Origin: Deltaproteobacteria bacterium
Lineage (GTDB): Bacteria > Desulfobacterota > Desulfomonilia > UBA1062
Direction: 5' to 3'
Length of the DNA: 17,970 nucleotides
Assembly (NCBI GenBank): GCA_016934135.1
Contig: JAFGTK010000099.1
Location: 1 to 17,970, forward strand
Every line of letters starts with the position of its first letter. The first letter of the stretch is position 1. The translations under genes were made by a program, and so were the position numbers. Under the pieces are notes generated by a model. It was not told the DNA's origin, did not search any database, and saw only the letters and a program-made list of their open reading frames with translations. Below, in pieces: positions 7,145 to 15,367 of the stretch.

Positions 7145-7241
7145 GCATTGAAGGATTCATCTATGCCGCTTATATTCGGATGAAGAGAGAAACAGAACAT
7201 CTTGCAGGTGTATGAATCCAGAACACTATGCTGGAGAAGGT

Positions 7242-8111
7242 ATGAATCATCCTTTTATTGTTATTGTAACAGGTCTTTCCGGTTCAGGGAAATCCACGGC
7301 TCTCAAGGCGATTGAAGATGAAGGATTTTTCTGCATGGATAATATACCCATCGATCTCATTATAAAATTTGCCGAGATAAGCGATTCCGCCTCATTCGAC
7401 ATCCCGAAGGTCTGTATAGGTATGGATGTCAGGGCAGGGGCTGTCTCCTTTACTGAAAAGGCTCCATGGATGGTCTCGTTACTCAGAGGCATTGCCAAGG
7501 ATGTACGCCTCATATTTGTAGAGGCCAATAAGGAAAACCTTCTGAACCGGTATAAGGAAACCAGGCGAAGACATCCTCTTTCCGTCCTGTATCCCAATCT
7601 CCTCGATGCTGTTGATGCGGAGATAGAAATGATGTCTCCCATAAGGGAGATGGCAGACTTTATTGTCAACACATCGACAATGAACGTTCATGAACTTCAG
7701 TCAAAGATCAAGGATATTATCTCACATGAAGATCAATCTCGGGACATGTACATAGAAGTACGTTCATTTGGTTTCAAAAAGGGGATTCCCATTGATGCGG
7801 ATATTGTGATGGATGTGAGGTTCCTGCCAAATCCCTATTTTATCGAAGAACTCAAAGAAAAAACCGGCTCAGACACAGATGTAAAAAGGTTTCTACAAGG
7901 ATTTGAAAGCTATAGTGATTTCGTCATAAGGTTCAAAGACCTCATAAGCTATATCCTTCCATTATATAAAAAAGAAGGCAGGTCATACTTGAATATCGCT
8001 GTGGGCTGTACCGGCGGAAAACACCGTTCCGTAGCTATAGCAGAGGAGATATCAGATCTTATAAAAGGGTCGGGGTATAACAGTAGATTGATTCACAGAG
8101 ACATTCCCTGA
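7242..8111 (+). CDS. rapZ: RapZ-type nucleotide-binding protein (YvcJ/YhbJ family)
   Basis: About 289 residues from the ATG at 7242, normal for the family. Walker A GLSGSGKS sits at residues 11-18. The C-terminal domain has the conserved VRFLPNP (about 202-208), GCTGGKHRSV (about 255-264) and the terminal IHRDIP. In enterobacteria RapZ binds small RNAs and steers RNase E to control glmS. Outside that group the family binds nucleotides and its role is less clear. The usual linkage to PTS genes holds here, with EIIA, EIIB and EIIC directly downstream. HPr kinase, often upstream of rapZ, is absent; the divergent chemotaxis block is there instead. GGAG five bases ahead supports 7242; the in-frame ATG at 7212 would add 10 residues. 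Confidence 0.95.
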   Translation: MNHPFIVIVTGLSGSGKSTALKAIEDEGFFCMDNIPIDLIIKFAEISDSASFDIPKVCIGMDVRAGAVSFTEKAPWMVSLLRGIAKDVRLIFVEANKENLLNRYKETRRRHPLSVLYPNLLDAVDAEIEMMSPIREMADFIVNTSTMNVHELQSKIKDIISHEDQSRDMYIEVRSFGFKKGIPIDADIVMDVRFLPNPYFIEELKEKTGSDTDVKRFLQGFESYSDFVIRFKDLISYILPLYKKEGRSYLNIAVGCTGGKHRSVAIAEEISDLIKGSGYNSRLIHRDIP

Positions 8112-8116
8112 GGAGG
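8111..8116 (+). promoter_or_regulatory. Ribosome binding site deciding the start of PTS EIIA
   Basis: AGGAGG begins in the last base of the rapZ stop codon and lies nine bases before the ATG at 8126. An in-frame TTG at 8120 is only three bases away, too close to be used well. The ATG start is preferred. Confidence 0.65.
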
Positions 8117-8125
8117 TCATTGAAT

Positions 8126-8539
8126 ATGGTTGGCATCATTGTTGTTGCGCATGGTAGACTCGCTCAAGCCCTGGCTGAAACTGCAGAGATGATAGTCGGG
8201 CACACAGAAGGATTCAAGGAATGTTCATTCTGTCAGGGGACTGATGTGGATAAGCTCAGGAAAATGCTCAAGACTTCCATCAAGGAAGTAAATAAAGGGG
8301 CCGGGGTCATCCTGCTTACTGATATGTTCGGGGGGACCCCTTCAAACATTTCGCTTTCCTTTCTTGAAGACGCCAAAGTGGAAGTGATAACCGGTGTTAA
8401 TCTACCTATGGTGATCACCGCTCTTACCAAAAGAGAAGGGAAGGACATAAAGGAACTGGCGCAGATTCTGAAAGAACACGGTTCTAATAATATCAATATT
8501 GCATCAGAGATCCTTGCAACAAATGTAGGAAAGAAATGA
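8126..8539 (+). CDS. PTS mannose/fructose/sorbose-family EIIA component
   Basis: A 137-residue cytoplasmic phosphocarrier. The active histidine is H9 in IIVVAHGRLA, matching H10 of E. coli ManX. The second family signature, VILLTDMFGGTPSN, is also intact. It would take phosphate from HPr and pass it to EIIB. Neither HPr nor EI is encoded in this window. It follows rapZ by 14 bases and overlaps the EIIB start by 4 bases (ATGA), so the two are translationally coupled. In many deltaproteobacteria this class of EIIA sits next to rapZ and may have a regulatory role; that is family knowledge. Here EIIB and EIIC are also present, though EIID is not. Confidence 0.94.
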   Translation: MVGIIVVAHGRLAQALAETAEMIVGHTEGFKECSFCQGTDVDKLRKMLKTSIKEVNKGAGVILLTDMFGGTPSNISLSFLEDAKVEVITGVNLPMVITALTKREGKDIKELAQILKEHGSNNINIASEILATNVGKK

Positions 8540-9024
8540 ACGTTCTTTTGGTGAGGGTGGATGACAGGTTCATTCACGGCCAGATACTTGAAGCATGGAT
8601 ACCTTTTCTGAAGGTTCAAAGTGTAATAGTGGCCAATGATAATCTTGCCAACGACGATTTTCAGAAGACCATTATGTCCATGGCTATCCCTGAAAGGATA
8701 AAGCTCAGAATCATTGAAGTAGATAAGGCAGTCACATTGAAGAACGATATGGAACTCGACTCAATGAGAACCCTGGTTATCGTATCATCAATTAAAGATG
8801 CATACAGGCTGAGTACTATGGGATTTGATTTTTCCCATCTCAATATCGGCAACAATAAAGGAACTCAGGAAGCAAAACAGATCTCATATTCCGTATGGGT
8901 TAATCAGGAAGATCTGGAGATGCTGGGAGAGCTTATGCGCCAGGGTGTCGAGATAACCCTTCAGTCGGTTCCGAGGGAACGTACAATAGACATGAAATCC
9001 ATAATAGATATGGTATCTGCATGA
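8536..9024 (+). CDS. PTS mannose/fructose/sorbose-family EIIB component
   Basis: A 162-residue cytoplasmic phosphotransferase domain. The phosphorylated histidine is H14 in RVDDRFIHGQI, the diagnostic motif of this class, which uses His where most EIIB proteins use Cys. Length and the rest of the fold (LNIGNNKGTQEAKQIS, then the C-terminal LQSVPRE strand) are normal. It would receive phosphate from the EIIA before it and pass it to a sugar carried by EIIC/EIID. It overlaps EIIA and EIIC by 4 bases each (ATGA at both ends), so the stoichiometry is probably held by coupling. The sugar cannot be inferred. Confidence 0.95.
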   Translation: MNVLLVRVDDRFIHGQILEAWIPFLKVQSVIVANDNLANDDFQKTIMSMAIPERIKLRIIEVDKAVTLKNDMELDSMRTLVIVSSIKDAYRLSTMGFDFSHLNIGNNKGTQEAKQISYSVWVNQEDLEMLGELMRQGVEITLQSVPRERTIDMKSIIDMVSA

Positions 9025-9695
9025 TTACATCTGTCATTGTAAGTATAATGGTCGGATCATTGATTTGGCTCGACAGGGTTTTCGTCTTCCAGTCGATGAT
9101 CAGCCGGCCCATTGTACTTTCCACTGTTCTGGGACTTGTTCTGGGAAACGTCCATGCAGGGCTTCTCATAGGAGCATCCCTTGAACTCCTCTGGCTTAAT
9201 GCACCACCGGTAGGCGCTTATCTTCCAAATGACGATTCTTTCTGTGCAATCGTTGCAACGCCGGCAGCAGTTCTTGCCTGTTCATCGATGAGCGAGCCGT
9301 CTGCAGTCGGCTTTGCCCTTGTACTGTCTCTCCCGTTTTCTCTGCTCGGCAGGGCTGTTGACATGCATATCCGTACGGTCAATCAGGAACTCCTGCCTGA
9401 TAACATGGAAAATATCGAAAATAAGATTCTCTTTGTCATGAAGAAAGCACTTGCAAGAAGTTATCTTTATGCTTTGCTGTCAATCGGCACTAGTACAGTG
9501 CTGTTATGCACAGTGGTTTATATGTTAATGAATATTCTGCCCGGTTTTCTGATCTCCGCTTTTTCCTATATGCCTTTTATCAGCATTATAATCGGCTTGG
9601 CAGGGCTGGTCTCAAAAGATATGCCCGGGTTATCACAGACAGGGGTCTTTGTTCTGGGAATGGCAGTTGTTCTTATTATGACATGGATTATCTAA
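9021..9695 (+). CDS. PTS mannose/sorbose-family EIIC membrane component (EIID absent)
   Basis: A 224-residue polytopic membrane protein. It has the family hallmark GASLELLWLNAPPVGAYLPN at residues 51-70, several hydrophobic segments (about 3-21, 31-50, 73-110, 145-172 and 175-223), and the conserved start with a short helix and DRVFVFQ. It is somewhat shorter than typical EIIC of this class (about 260). EIIC normally forms the sugar channel with EIID, but the next gene is rimI and no EIID occurs in the window. It is therefore either a partial system with EIID elsewhere or a component repurposed for sensing. Its stop overlaps rimI by 13 bases. Confidence 0.88.
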   Translation: MITSVIVSIMVGSLIWLDRVFVFQSMISRPIVLSTVLGLVLGNVHAGLLIGASLELLWLNAPPVGAYLPNDDSFCAIVATPAAVLACSSMSEPSAVGFALVLSLPFSLLGRAVDMHIRTVNQELLPDNMENIENKILFVMKKALARSYLYALLSIGTSTVLLCTVVYMLMNILPGFLISAFSYMPFISIIIGLAGLVSKDMPGLSQTGVFVLGMAVVLIMTWII

Positions 9696-10138
9696 CCTTT
9701 CATAAAGCCTCCTTGACGGATCTGGAGTATATTATGGAGATTGAAGAGGCTTCGTTTTCTTCTCCCTGGGATCGTAATACTTTTGTTGCAACCTTAGAGG
9801 ATGACAGGTGTAAAAACGTAGTGGCATGCATCCGGAGCAAGATCGTGGGGTATTGTCTTGCCCTTGAAATGAATACCATGATCCATCTGCTTAATCTTGC
9901 CGTGCATCCTGATTACCGCTACAAAGGTATCGCAGTGGCCTTGCTGGGGGAGATACTGTCTTTTGCAAAAGAAAGGAATAAAGTATATGTGTTCCTTGAG
10001 GTTAGAAAATCGAACAAAGCGGCACGGTGTCTTTATGAAACCCAGGGTTTCCGCCATGTGAGCACCTGGCATAGATATTACACGGATACAGGAGAGGATG
10101 CCGACGTTATGATTAAAAAACTAGGTCAGGAGGGTTAA
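9683..10138 (+). CDS. rimI: GNAT N-acetyltransferase, RimI-like
   Basis: A 151-residue GNAT enzyme that transfers acetyl from acetyl-CoA. RimI acetylates the N-terminus of ribosomal protein S18. The N-terminal pattern, with IEEASFSSPWDRNTF at residues 20-34, is typical of RimI. The acetyl-CoA loop is YRYKGIA at 78-84 after LAVHPD. The catalytic Glu candidate is E106 in FLEVRKSNKAA, and the C-terminal RYYTDTGEDADVM matches the family. I chose 9683 because homology begins right there. A longer frame from 9506 would only read the EIIC gene in another frame. There is no strong ribosome binding site, so translation may depend on coupling to EIIC. The stop shares one base with the pyrK ATG. The exact substrate is inferred. 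Confidence 0.88.
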   Translation: MDYLTFHKASLTDLEYIMEIEEASFSSPWDRNTFVATLEDDRCKNVVACIRSKIVGYCLALEMNTMIHLLNLAVHPDYRYKGIAVALLGEILSFAKERNKVYVFLEVRKSNKAARCLYETQGFRHVSTWHRYYTDTGEDADVMIKKLGQEG

Positions 10139-10890
10139 TGAAAGACGTCAGAGGGACTGTATGCAATAATACCAAGGTCGCAGATGATACTTTCCTTCTC
10201 TCTCTGGATTGTGATCTACCGGATTCAAGACCCGGCCAGTTTGTTATGGTGAAGGTGGCATGCGGGTACGAGCCGTTCTTGAGAAGGCCGTTTGCAATAC
10301 TCAGCAACCATAAACAGACACTGGAGATTCTCTATAAGGTAAAAGGTCGAGGAACACAGTTGCTTGCTGAAAAAAGACCTGGAGATATCTTGTCAATACT
10401 CGGTCCTCTTGGAAATGGGTTTTCTGTCCCTGAAGAAAAGAGGCAGGTAGTGTATGTGGCTGGAGGAACAGGTTTGCCGCCTGTACTGTCGCTGGCCGAG
10501 GATCTAAAACAGGGAGTTCTGATCTTCGGTGCACAGTCAAAAGATCAGATCCCTTTGATGTCAAGGATAAGTTCACTGCCAGGAGTTGAATTGAAGGTGG
10601 CAACCGAGGACGGTTCATACGGTTTTATGGGACTTGCTACGGATCTGCTCGACGAATTGACCGGTAATGCCCGGGGCCCTGTCTCAATATATGCTTGCGG
10701 ACCAAAAGGTATGCTCTTGGCAACAAGTGAATGTGCAAGGAGAACAGGTTCGAGGTGCGAGCTTTCGCTTGAAGAATTCATGTCCTGCGGATTCGGGGTA
10801 TGTTCCGGGTGCGTGGTTGAAACAATACACGGTAATAAGCGTGTCTGCAGGGATGGGCCGGTTTTTGATGCACAGGATATACTGTTTTAG
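10138..10890 (+). CDS. pyrK: Dihydroorotate dehydrogenase electron transfer subunit PyrK
   Basis: A 250-residue flavin and iron-sulfur protein that carries electrons from PyrD to NAD+ in class 1B dihydroorotate dehydrogenase. The FAD-binding motif RRPFAI is at 49-54 and the NAD-binding start VYVAGGTGLPP at 105-115. The four [2Fe-2S] cysteines are C217, C222, C225 and C237 in the expected C-x4-C-x2-C-x11-C spacing. AGGAGG lies four bases before the ATG, which overlaps the rimI stop by one base. pyrD follows after 49 bases, the standard order for this complex. The pair makes orotate in pyrimidine biosynthesis without using quinones. Confidence 0.96.
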   Translation: MKDVRGTVCNNTKVADDTFLLSLDCDLPDSRPGQFVMVKVACGYEPFLRRPFAILSNHKQTLEILYKVKGRGTQLLAEKRPGDILSILGPLGNGFSVPEEKRQVVYVAGGTGLPPVLSLAEDLKQGVLIFGAQSKDQIPLMSRISSLPGVELKVATEDGSYGFMGLATDLLDELTGNARGPVSIYACGPKGMLLATSECARRTGSRCELSLEEFMSCGFGVCSGCVVETIHGNKRVCRDGPVFDAQDILF

Positions 10891-10939
10891 GGTTTAAGCC
10901 TTAAGTGATAATAATTGTGATACAATAGTGGAGATAATG

Positions 10940-11848
10940 ATGAATACAAGTGTGAAAATAGCTGAAGGTCTGATTCTGAAAAATCCTGTGCTGAGTGCTT
11001 CAGGGACCTTTGCCTATGGCGAGGAATTCTCCGAGATCTTTGATCTCTCACTTCTCGGCGGCATAGTGACAAAGGGCCTTTCACTCAAACCCAAAAAAGG
11101 GAACCCAAGCCCCAGAGTTTTCGAGACCACCGGAGGCATGATCAATGCAATCGGCCTGGAAAATATAGGTGTAGATGCCTTTGTGATTGAAAAGCTTCCT
11201 TTTCTCGGACAGTTCAATGCGCCGGTTATAGTCAACTTTTTCGGCAATGAAGAAGAGGAATACGAACTGGTTGCAGCCAGGCTGGATGTTGATGGCATTT
11301 CAGCTCTGGAAATGAATGTATCATGCCCCAATGTAAAAAAGGGCGGAATAGAATTCGGCAAAGACCCCAATACCCTGCTTTCTCTTGTATCGAGAGTTCG
11401 CAGGGCCACGAGCAAGACCCTGTTCGTCAAGCTCTCTCCCATGGTAAAGGATATCCGCGAAATGGCCATTGCAGCCCAGGAGGCAGGGGCGGATGCAATT
11501 ACCTGTGCAAACACCATACCTGCCATGGCTATTGATGAAACCACACAAAGGCCTGTTCTTGGAAATATAACAGGAGGGCTTTCCGGCCCGGCAATCAAAC
11601 CTGTGGCATTGAAACTGGTCTGGGATGTGCACCAGTGTGTTCATATCCCTATAGTTGCTTCCGGCGGCATTAACACGTATCATGATGTCATCCAGTTTCT
11701 CCTGGCAGGGGCATCAGCGGTTGAGGTGGGAAGCGCTTCATTAAGAGATCCATTATGCTTTATCGATATTATTGAAGGGACGAAGGCATACCTTAAAGAG
11801 CATTCCATACAATCCGTGACAGAACTTGTAGGAAAACTTATCATATAA
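10940..11848 (+). CDS. pyrD: Dihydroorotate dehydrogenase class 1B catalytic subunit PyrD
   Basis: A 302-residue FMN enzyme with a TIM-barrel fold that oxidises dihydroorotate to orotate, working with PyrK. The catalytic base is a cysteine, C129 in NVSCPN, as in class 1 enzymes (class 2 uses Ser). FMN and substrate contacts are visible: VTKGLS at 43-48, NAIGLEN at 69-75, KLSPM at 164-168, CANTIPA at 189-195 and ASGGI at 240-244. GGAG at 10930-10933 is six bases before the ATG at 10940; GTG at 10928 and ATG at 10937 are in-frame alternatives adding 4 or 1 residues. The 49-base gap after pyrK has no hairpin that would end transcription. Confidence 0.96.
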   Translation: MNTSVKIAEGLILKNPVLSASGTFAYGEEFSEIFDLSLLGGIVTKGLSLKPKKGNPSPRVFETTGGMINAIGLENIGVDAFVIEKLPFLGQFNAPVIVNFFGNEEEEYELVAARLDVDGISALEMNVSCPNVKKGGIEFGKDPNTLLSLVSRVRRATSKTLFVKLSPMVKDIREMAIAAQEAGADAITCANTIPAMAIDETTQRPVLGNITGGLSGPAIKPVALKLVWDVHQCVHIPIVASGGINTYHDVIQFLLAGASAVEVGSASLRDPLCFIDIIEGTKAYLKEHSIQSVTELVGKLII

Positions 11849-11950
11849 ACAGGACAGTAAACCTTTTTCATCAGCCTTAGAGTCCGTAAGACAAAAATGA
11901 TGCCGGCTATAAAACAATCGGTTTATGTCGGAGATTAAACTGCTTTGCAG

Positions 11951-11955
11951 GGAGG
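11951..11955 (+). promoter_or_regulatory. Ribosome binding site deciding the comEC start
   Basis: GGAGG lies five bases before the ATG at 11961 and two before the ATG at 11958. The longer in-frame start at 11925 has no ribosome binding site. Confidence 0.6.
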
Positions 11956-11960
11956 GCATG

Positions 11961-14300
11961 ATGATATTGAGGCATGTGACGGAAAATTCACCGTTGCCTG
12001 CTGTTTTTGCCGGCATATGCTGCGGGATTCTGCTGTTCAGCTGTGATGGAATATTCTTAGGGTTTGCTGCATTACTTAGTTTCTTTCTTGTTGACGCAAG
12101 ACGCATACCCCATTTTGTTACAGGCCTGTTCATAGGCCTTGTTTCCATTTTTATTACCCCTCAATGGGCAGATATTAACGATGGGCAGCATACCATAGAA
12201 GGCACTGTTCACAGTGCGGGATTTTACCGGGGGACCTTCAGGGTTATTCTCAAAGATTTTTCAGTGGATCATGAGGCATCCAGTGGTCTTGCCCAGTTGA
12301 ACATATATAAGCATGTAGGGGAACTTGGCAAAGGGGATCATATTACAGCGCATGCTGACCTCAAACGACCAAGAATGTACGGTAATGCCGGTGAATTCGA
12401 TTATCAGGAATATCTTTTGACTCAGGGCATTGTCATTACAGGTTCCATCAAGGATTTCAAAAACATTGTATTCAATTCTCAGACATATTCGTGCAGCCTG
12501 AGAAATAAGCTTGTGTCAATGCTTTCTGACCTGTCAAGGCCTGAGGCAGAGGTTCTCAAGGCAATCCTGGCCGGTGATCGCTCAGGACTGACATATTCCC
12601 TGAATGATTCCTTTGCAGCACTGGGAATAGCCCATGTCCTGGCAATATCAGGGCTTCATATGGGGATCATCATTCTTATGGGATATGGGGCTGTGTTCAG
12701 TATACTGAGGATCATTCCGCCTTTGTCCCTGAGGCTCGATGTGCCTCTAATTGCAAAGACTGGGGGTATTCTTTTTGCGGCCGCCTACACAATCTTTGCA
12801 GGCGCTACAGTGCCTACGCTAAGGGCAGCTGTCATGGCAGGGTGCGTACTGGGGTCTCTGGCATTTTCACGCAAGGCAAATCTGCTTGAAAGCCTGGCAT
12901 TCGCGGGTATATTGATCCTTGTTGTATGGCCGCTTGAGCTGTTCTCTGTAAGTTTTCTACTGTCCTTTGCTGCAGTGCTCGGTATCATCGCGGCATATTC
13001 CCGTCTTGAGACCTGCCCAAGGTGGATGATTCTTGCAGGCATACCGCTTGGGGCAATGGTATTTACACTGCCTGTCGTCGTCTATGTTTTCGGTTTCATA
13101 TCCCCGTGGGGGTTGTTGTCCAACCTTGTTATTGTCCCGTTTTTCAGCTTTATTATCATGCCGTTTGCACTTCTGGGTCTTGTCATGATCCCACTGTCAG
13201 ATGGTGTTTCTTCATACCTGCTGTCTGTGTGCATGGACTGCATTGGTCTTATCCTTAAGACAAGCCATGTCTTCGGCATGCTCAAGCCTGTTGCAAGACC
13301 ATGGATCATCTGGGTGCTGGCATGTTATCTCGGCCTTATAACCGCTTTCTTTACAAGACATTCAAGGATCAGGACATTCATTATATCGACAAGCTGTTTC
13401 CTTGTCCTCTTTATGCCATTCATTGCCAAGGCTTTTCTCAGCTCAAAACCTTTGTGTTTCGATTTTATCAGTGTTGGTCAGGGAGACAGCACACTCATTA
13501 CAAAGGGAAAACATGCTGTACTTATCGATGCCGGGGGAAGTTATACAGGGTTTGATACAGGAAGATTCATTGTCGGGCCCCATCTGCTGCATAGAGGGAT
13601 TACATCATTGGATCTTGTAGTTATTTCGCATACCCATCCGGATCATATCGGAGGCATGCCGTTCATTCTCGACAGATTTGAGGTTAAAGAGGTATGGACT
13701 AATGTAAGTTCGGATTGGACCCGGTATTTCCAAGATGTAATTCGGATTACAAAAAGAAAAGCCATTCCAACAAGAACAGTTGGCCTTGGAGATATCCGTA
13801 GTCTCGAAAGTATGGAGATTGTTGTGTTGAACCCGCCAAAGACAGAAGGCGGCATCAGCGATTCAATGGACCAGAACTTGCATTCAATTGTTTTGAAGGT
13901 GTCTGATAAAGAAATGGGAGGCCTGTTTATGGCTGATGCGGATGGATTCGGAGAGATCAGGATAAGCCGTCTCGATCAGGATTTATCGGCAGATGTGCTG
14001 AAAGTTGCACATCATGGATCGCGCAATTCCTGCTATACTATGCTTCTGGACAGGGTAAAACCACAGGTTGCAGTTATTTTGTGTGGATATGACAACAGAT
14101 ACAATCTACCGGACAAAGAAACGCTTGCAAGGCTGAAAGACCATGAAGTTGAGATTTTTCGAACGGACATTCACGGGGAGACTATGGTATATAGTGAAAA
14201 TATGGATCTGAAGGTTAAGTCCCTAAAGGGTCCTGCCGATAATTATCAGGACAGGCACGGGAAGTGCATCTTTTTTTTGGAAAAGGAAAATGAGAGATAA
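11961..14300 (+). CDS. comEC: ComEC/Rec2 DNA uptake channel protein
   Basis: About 779 residues, a full-length ComEC that carries single-stranded DNA across the inner membrane during transformation. Order of parts: two N-terminal membrane helices; a soluble OB-like domain at about 75-170; a polytopic 'Competence' domain at about 190-490 with the conserved AISGLHMG near 228-235; then a C-terminal metallo-beta-lactamase-like domain. That last domain has VGQGDS, LIDAGG, the metal motif SHTHPDHIGG (H557, H559, D561, H562) and KVAHHGSRNS. All candidate nuclease residues are present, so degradation of the non-imported strand is possible. The pilin gene fimT begins within 2 bases after the stop (or 11 bases inside comEC), so the two are likely co-expressed. 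Whether the cell is transformable cannot be read here. Confidence 0.95.
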   Translation: MILRHVTENSPLPAVFAGICCGILLFSCDGIFLGFAALLSFFLVDARRIPHFVTGLFIGLVSIFITPQWADINDGQHTIEGTVHSAGFYRGTFRVILKDFSVDHEASSGLAQLNIYKHVGELGKGDHITAHADLKRPRMYGNAGEFDYQEYLLTQGIVITGSIKDFKNIVFNSQTYSCSLRNKLVSMLSDLSRPEAEVLKAILAGDRSGLTYSLNDSFAALGIAHVLAISGLHMGIIILMGYGAVFSILRIIPPLSLRLDVPLIAKTGGILFAAAYTIFAGATVPTLRAAVMAGCVLGSLAFSRKANLLESLAFAGILILVVWPLELFSVSFLLSFAAVLGIIAAYSRLETCPRWMILAGIPLGAMVFTLPVVVYVFGFISPWGLLSNLVIVPFFSFIIMPFALLGLVMIPLSDGVSSYLLSVCMDCIGLILKTSHVFGMLKPVARPWIIWVLACYLGLITAFFTRHSRIRTFIISTSCFLVLFMPFIAKAFLSSKPLCFDFISVGQGDSTLITKGKHAVLIDAGGSYTGFDTGRFIVGPHLLHRGITSLDLVVISHTHPDHIGGMPFILDRFEVKEVWTNVSSDWTRYFQDVIRITKRKAIPTRTVGLGDIRSLESMEIVVLNPPKTEGGISDSMDQNLHSIVLKVSDKEMGGLFMADADGFGEIRISRLDQDLSADVLKVAHHGSRNSCYTMLLDRVKPQVAVILCGYDNRYNLPDKETLARLKDHEVEIFRTDIHGETMVYSENMDLKVKSLKGPADNYQDRHGKCIFFLEKENER

Positions 14301-14301
14301 A

Positions 14302-14751
14302 ATGAACTCAAAGGGCTTTACACTTCTGGAACTTATGATTGTTGTTATTATTATCGGCATCCTTGCTGCTGCTGCCATTCCAAACATGGGAGGGTGGATG
14401 GCAAAGCGCGAACTCAACGGTGCAGCCAGAAATCTGGCTGCAGATATTCGGTGGGCAAGGAGTGAAGCGGTAAATCGTAACAGAACTGTAACGATCCAGT
14501 TTTCTGACGCAAACGATACATATGATATAATTTCAAACGGTTCAAATATCAAGCCTCAACAGGTCATGCCTGATACAATTGACCTTACATCTGCTTTTGA
14601 GCTTGATGATCTTGAATTTAACGCTCGGGGTATTGTGTCGGATGACCTAAATGTCAACTCGGTAACTCTGGTCAGTTCAACAGCACCTACAGCCGACAAT
14701 TTCCGGACTATTACCGTAACCCTCGGAGGGAGTGTAAGAATATCACCATGA
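14302..14751 (+). CDS. fimT: Minor pilin of the FimT/GspH family
   Basis: A 149-residue prepilin. The leader MNSKG is cut before F (type III signal KG-FTLLELMIV with Glu at +5), followed by one hydrophobic helix. The GspH/FimT signature ELNGAARNLAADIRWARSEA lies just after the helix. The C-terminus carries GSVR, close to the GRxR DNA-contact motif reported for Legionella FimT. FimT proteins are minor pilins that prime type IV pili; some bind DNA for uptake. The ATG at 14302 gives a standard short leader; the ATG at 14290 would give a 9-residue leader and overlap comEC by 11 bases, and the ribosome binding evidence does not settle this. The C-terminus overlaps pilW by 4 bases. Confidence 0.9.
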   Translation: MNSKGFTLLELMIVVIIIGILAAAAIPNMGGWMAKRELNGAARNLAADIRWARSEAVNRNRTVTIQFSDANDTYDIISNGSNIKPQQVMPDTIDLTSAFELDDLEFNARGIVSDDLNVNSVTLVSSTAPTADNFRTITVTLGGSVRISP

Positions 14752-15359
14752 ATCTTAAAATAATAATTGCTGATAAAAATGGTCTAACCCTGATAGAGCT
14801 CATGATTGTAATGGTGCTGTCGTTGATCCTTATGGGCGCAGTATACATGGCTTATCAGACACAGCAGATATCCAGCCAGGTGCAGTATCAGACATCGGCC
14901 TTGCAGAGTGAATTGCGTGTGGCCCTGGATATCATGCAGATGGATATTGTCAATGCAGGGTGCGACAGGTGTGCCACAGATACAAACTCTGTTCAGGGTA
15001 TTGGTATTAACAGCGGGCCGACAATATTAGAATTGGCAATGAATTATGATACATGTGTCGCTCCTGCACTGTACAGTCCGTACTGGGCAAGGTATCAGCT
15101 TTCCGGCGGGGAAATCTGGAGAACGGATTCGGATCTTAACAATGATGTAATCATACAGAATATTACAACATTTGGTCTAACTTATACCGATCAGAATGGT
15201 AATGATATAACCAGCTCTCCTTTAGGCGCTAATGCTGGTAATGTGTATTATGTACAGATCAATATTACTGTTCATAGCCCTGATGTTGATACAACTACAG
15301 GGAATCCCATAACCCGTACCCTGAGCAGGACGGTTGCAGTAAGAAATGCGGGAATGTAG
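14748..15359 (+). CDS. pilW: Type IV pilus minor pilin PilW
   Basis: A 203-residue prepilin with a 12-residue leader ending NG, then LTLIELMIVMVLSLILMGAV with Glu at +5. The +1 residue is Leu instead of the usual Phe. The pattern after the helix (SELRVALDIMQMDIVNAGCD) is typical of PilW, including the conserved Ala-Gly before the variable domain. A close Cys pair follows (CDRC). PilW joins PilV, PilX and FimT in the priming complex at the pilus tip that carries PilY1. The ATG overlaps the fimT stop (ATGA). pilV follows after 8 bases. Confidence 0.88.
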   Translation: MNLKIIIADKNGLTLIELMIVMVLSLILMGAVYMAYQTQQISSQVQYQTSALQSELRVALDIMQMDIVNAGCDRCATDTNSVQGIGINSGPTILELAMNYDTCVAPALYSPYWARYQLSGGEIWRTDSDLNNDVIIQNITTFGLTYTDQNGNDITSSPLGANAGNVYYVQINITVHSPDVDTTTGNPITRTLSRTVAVRNAGM

Positions 15360-15367
15360 GTATATCA

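Noticed and set aside
9506..9682. 59-residue N-terminal extension of RimI
   Set aside because: The extension is the EIIC gene read in another frame; RimI homology begins at the ATG at 9683.
10891..10939. Terminator or operator between pyrK and pyrD (TTAAGCCTTAA)
   Set aside because: The inverted repeat has only 5-base AT-rich arms and no T-run; both genes act in one complex and are expected to be co-transcribed.
11014..11598. 194-codon minus-strand frame opposite pyrD
   Set aside because: pyrD is intact and conserved on the plus strand; the antisense frame is Ser/Ala/Pro-rich shadow sequence.
11849..11960. Promoter for comEC and the pilin genes (TATAAA at about 11909)
   Set aside because: No -35 element at acceptable spacing and no sigma-54 consensus could be found.
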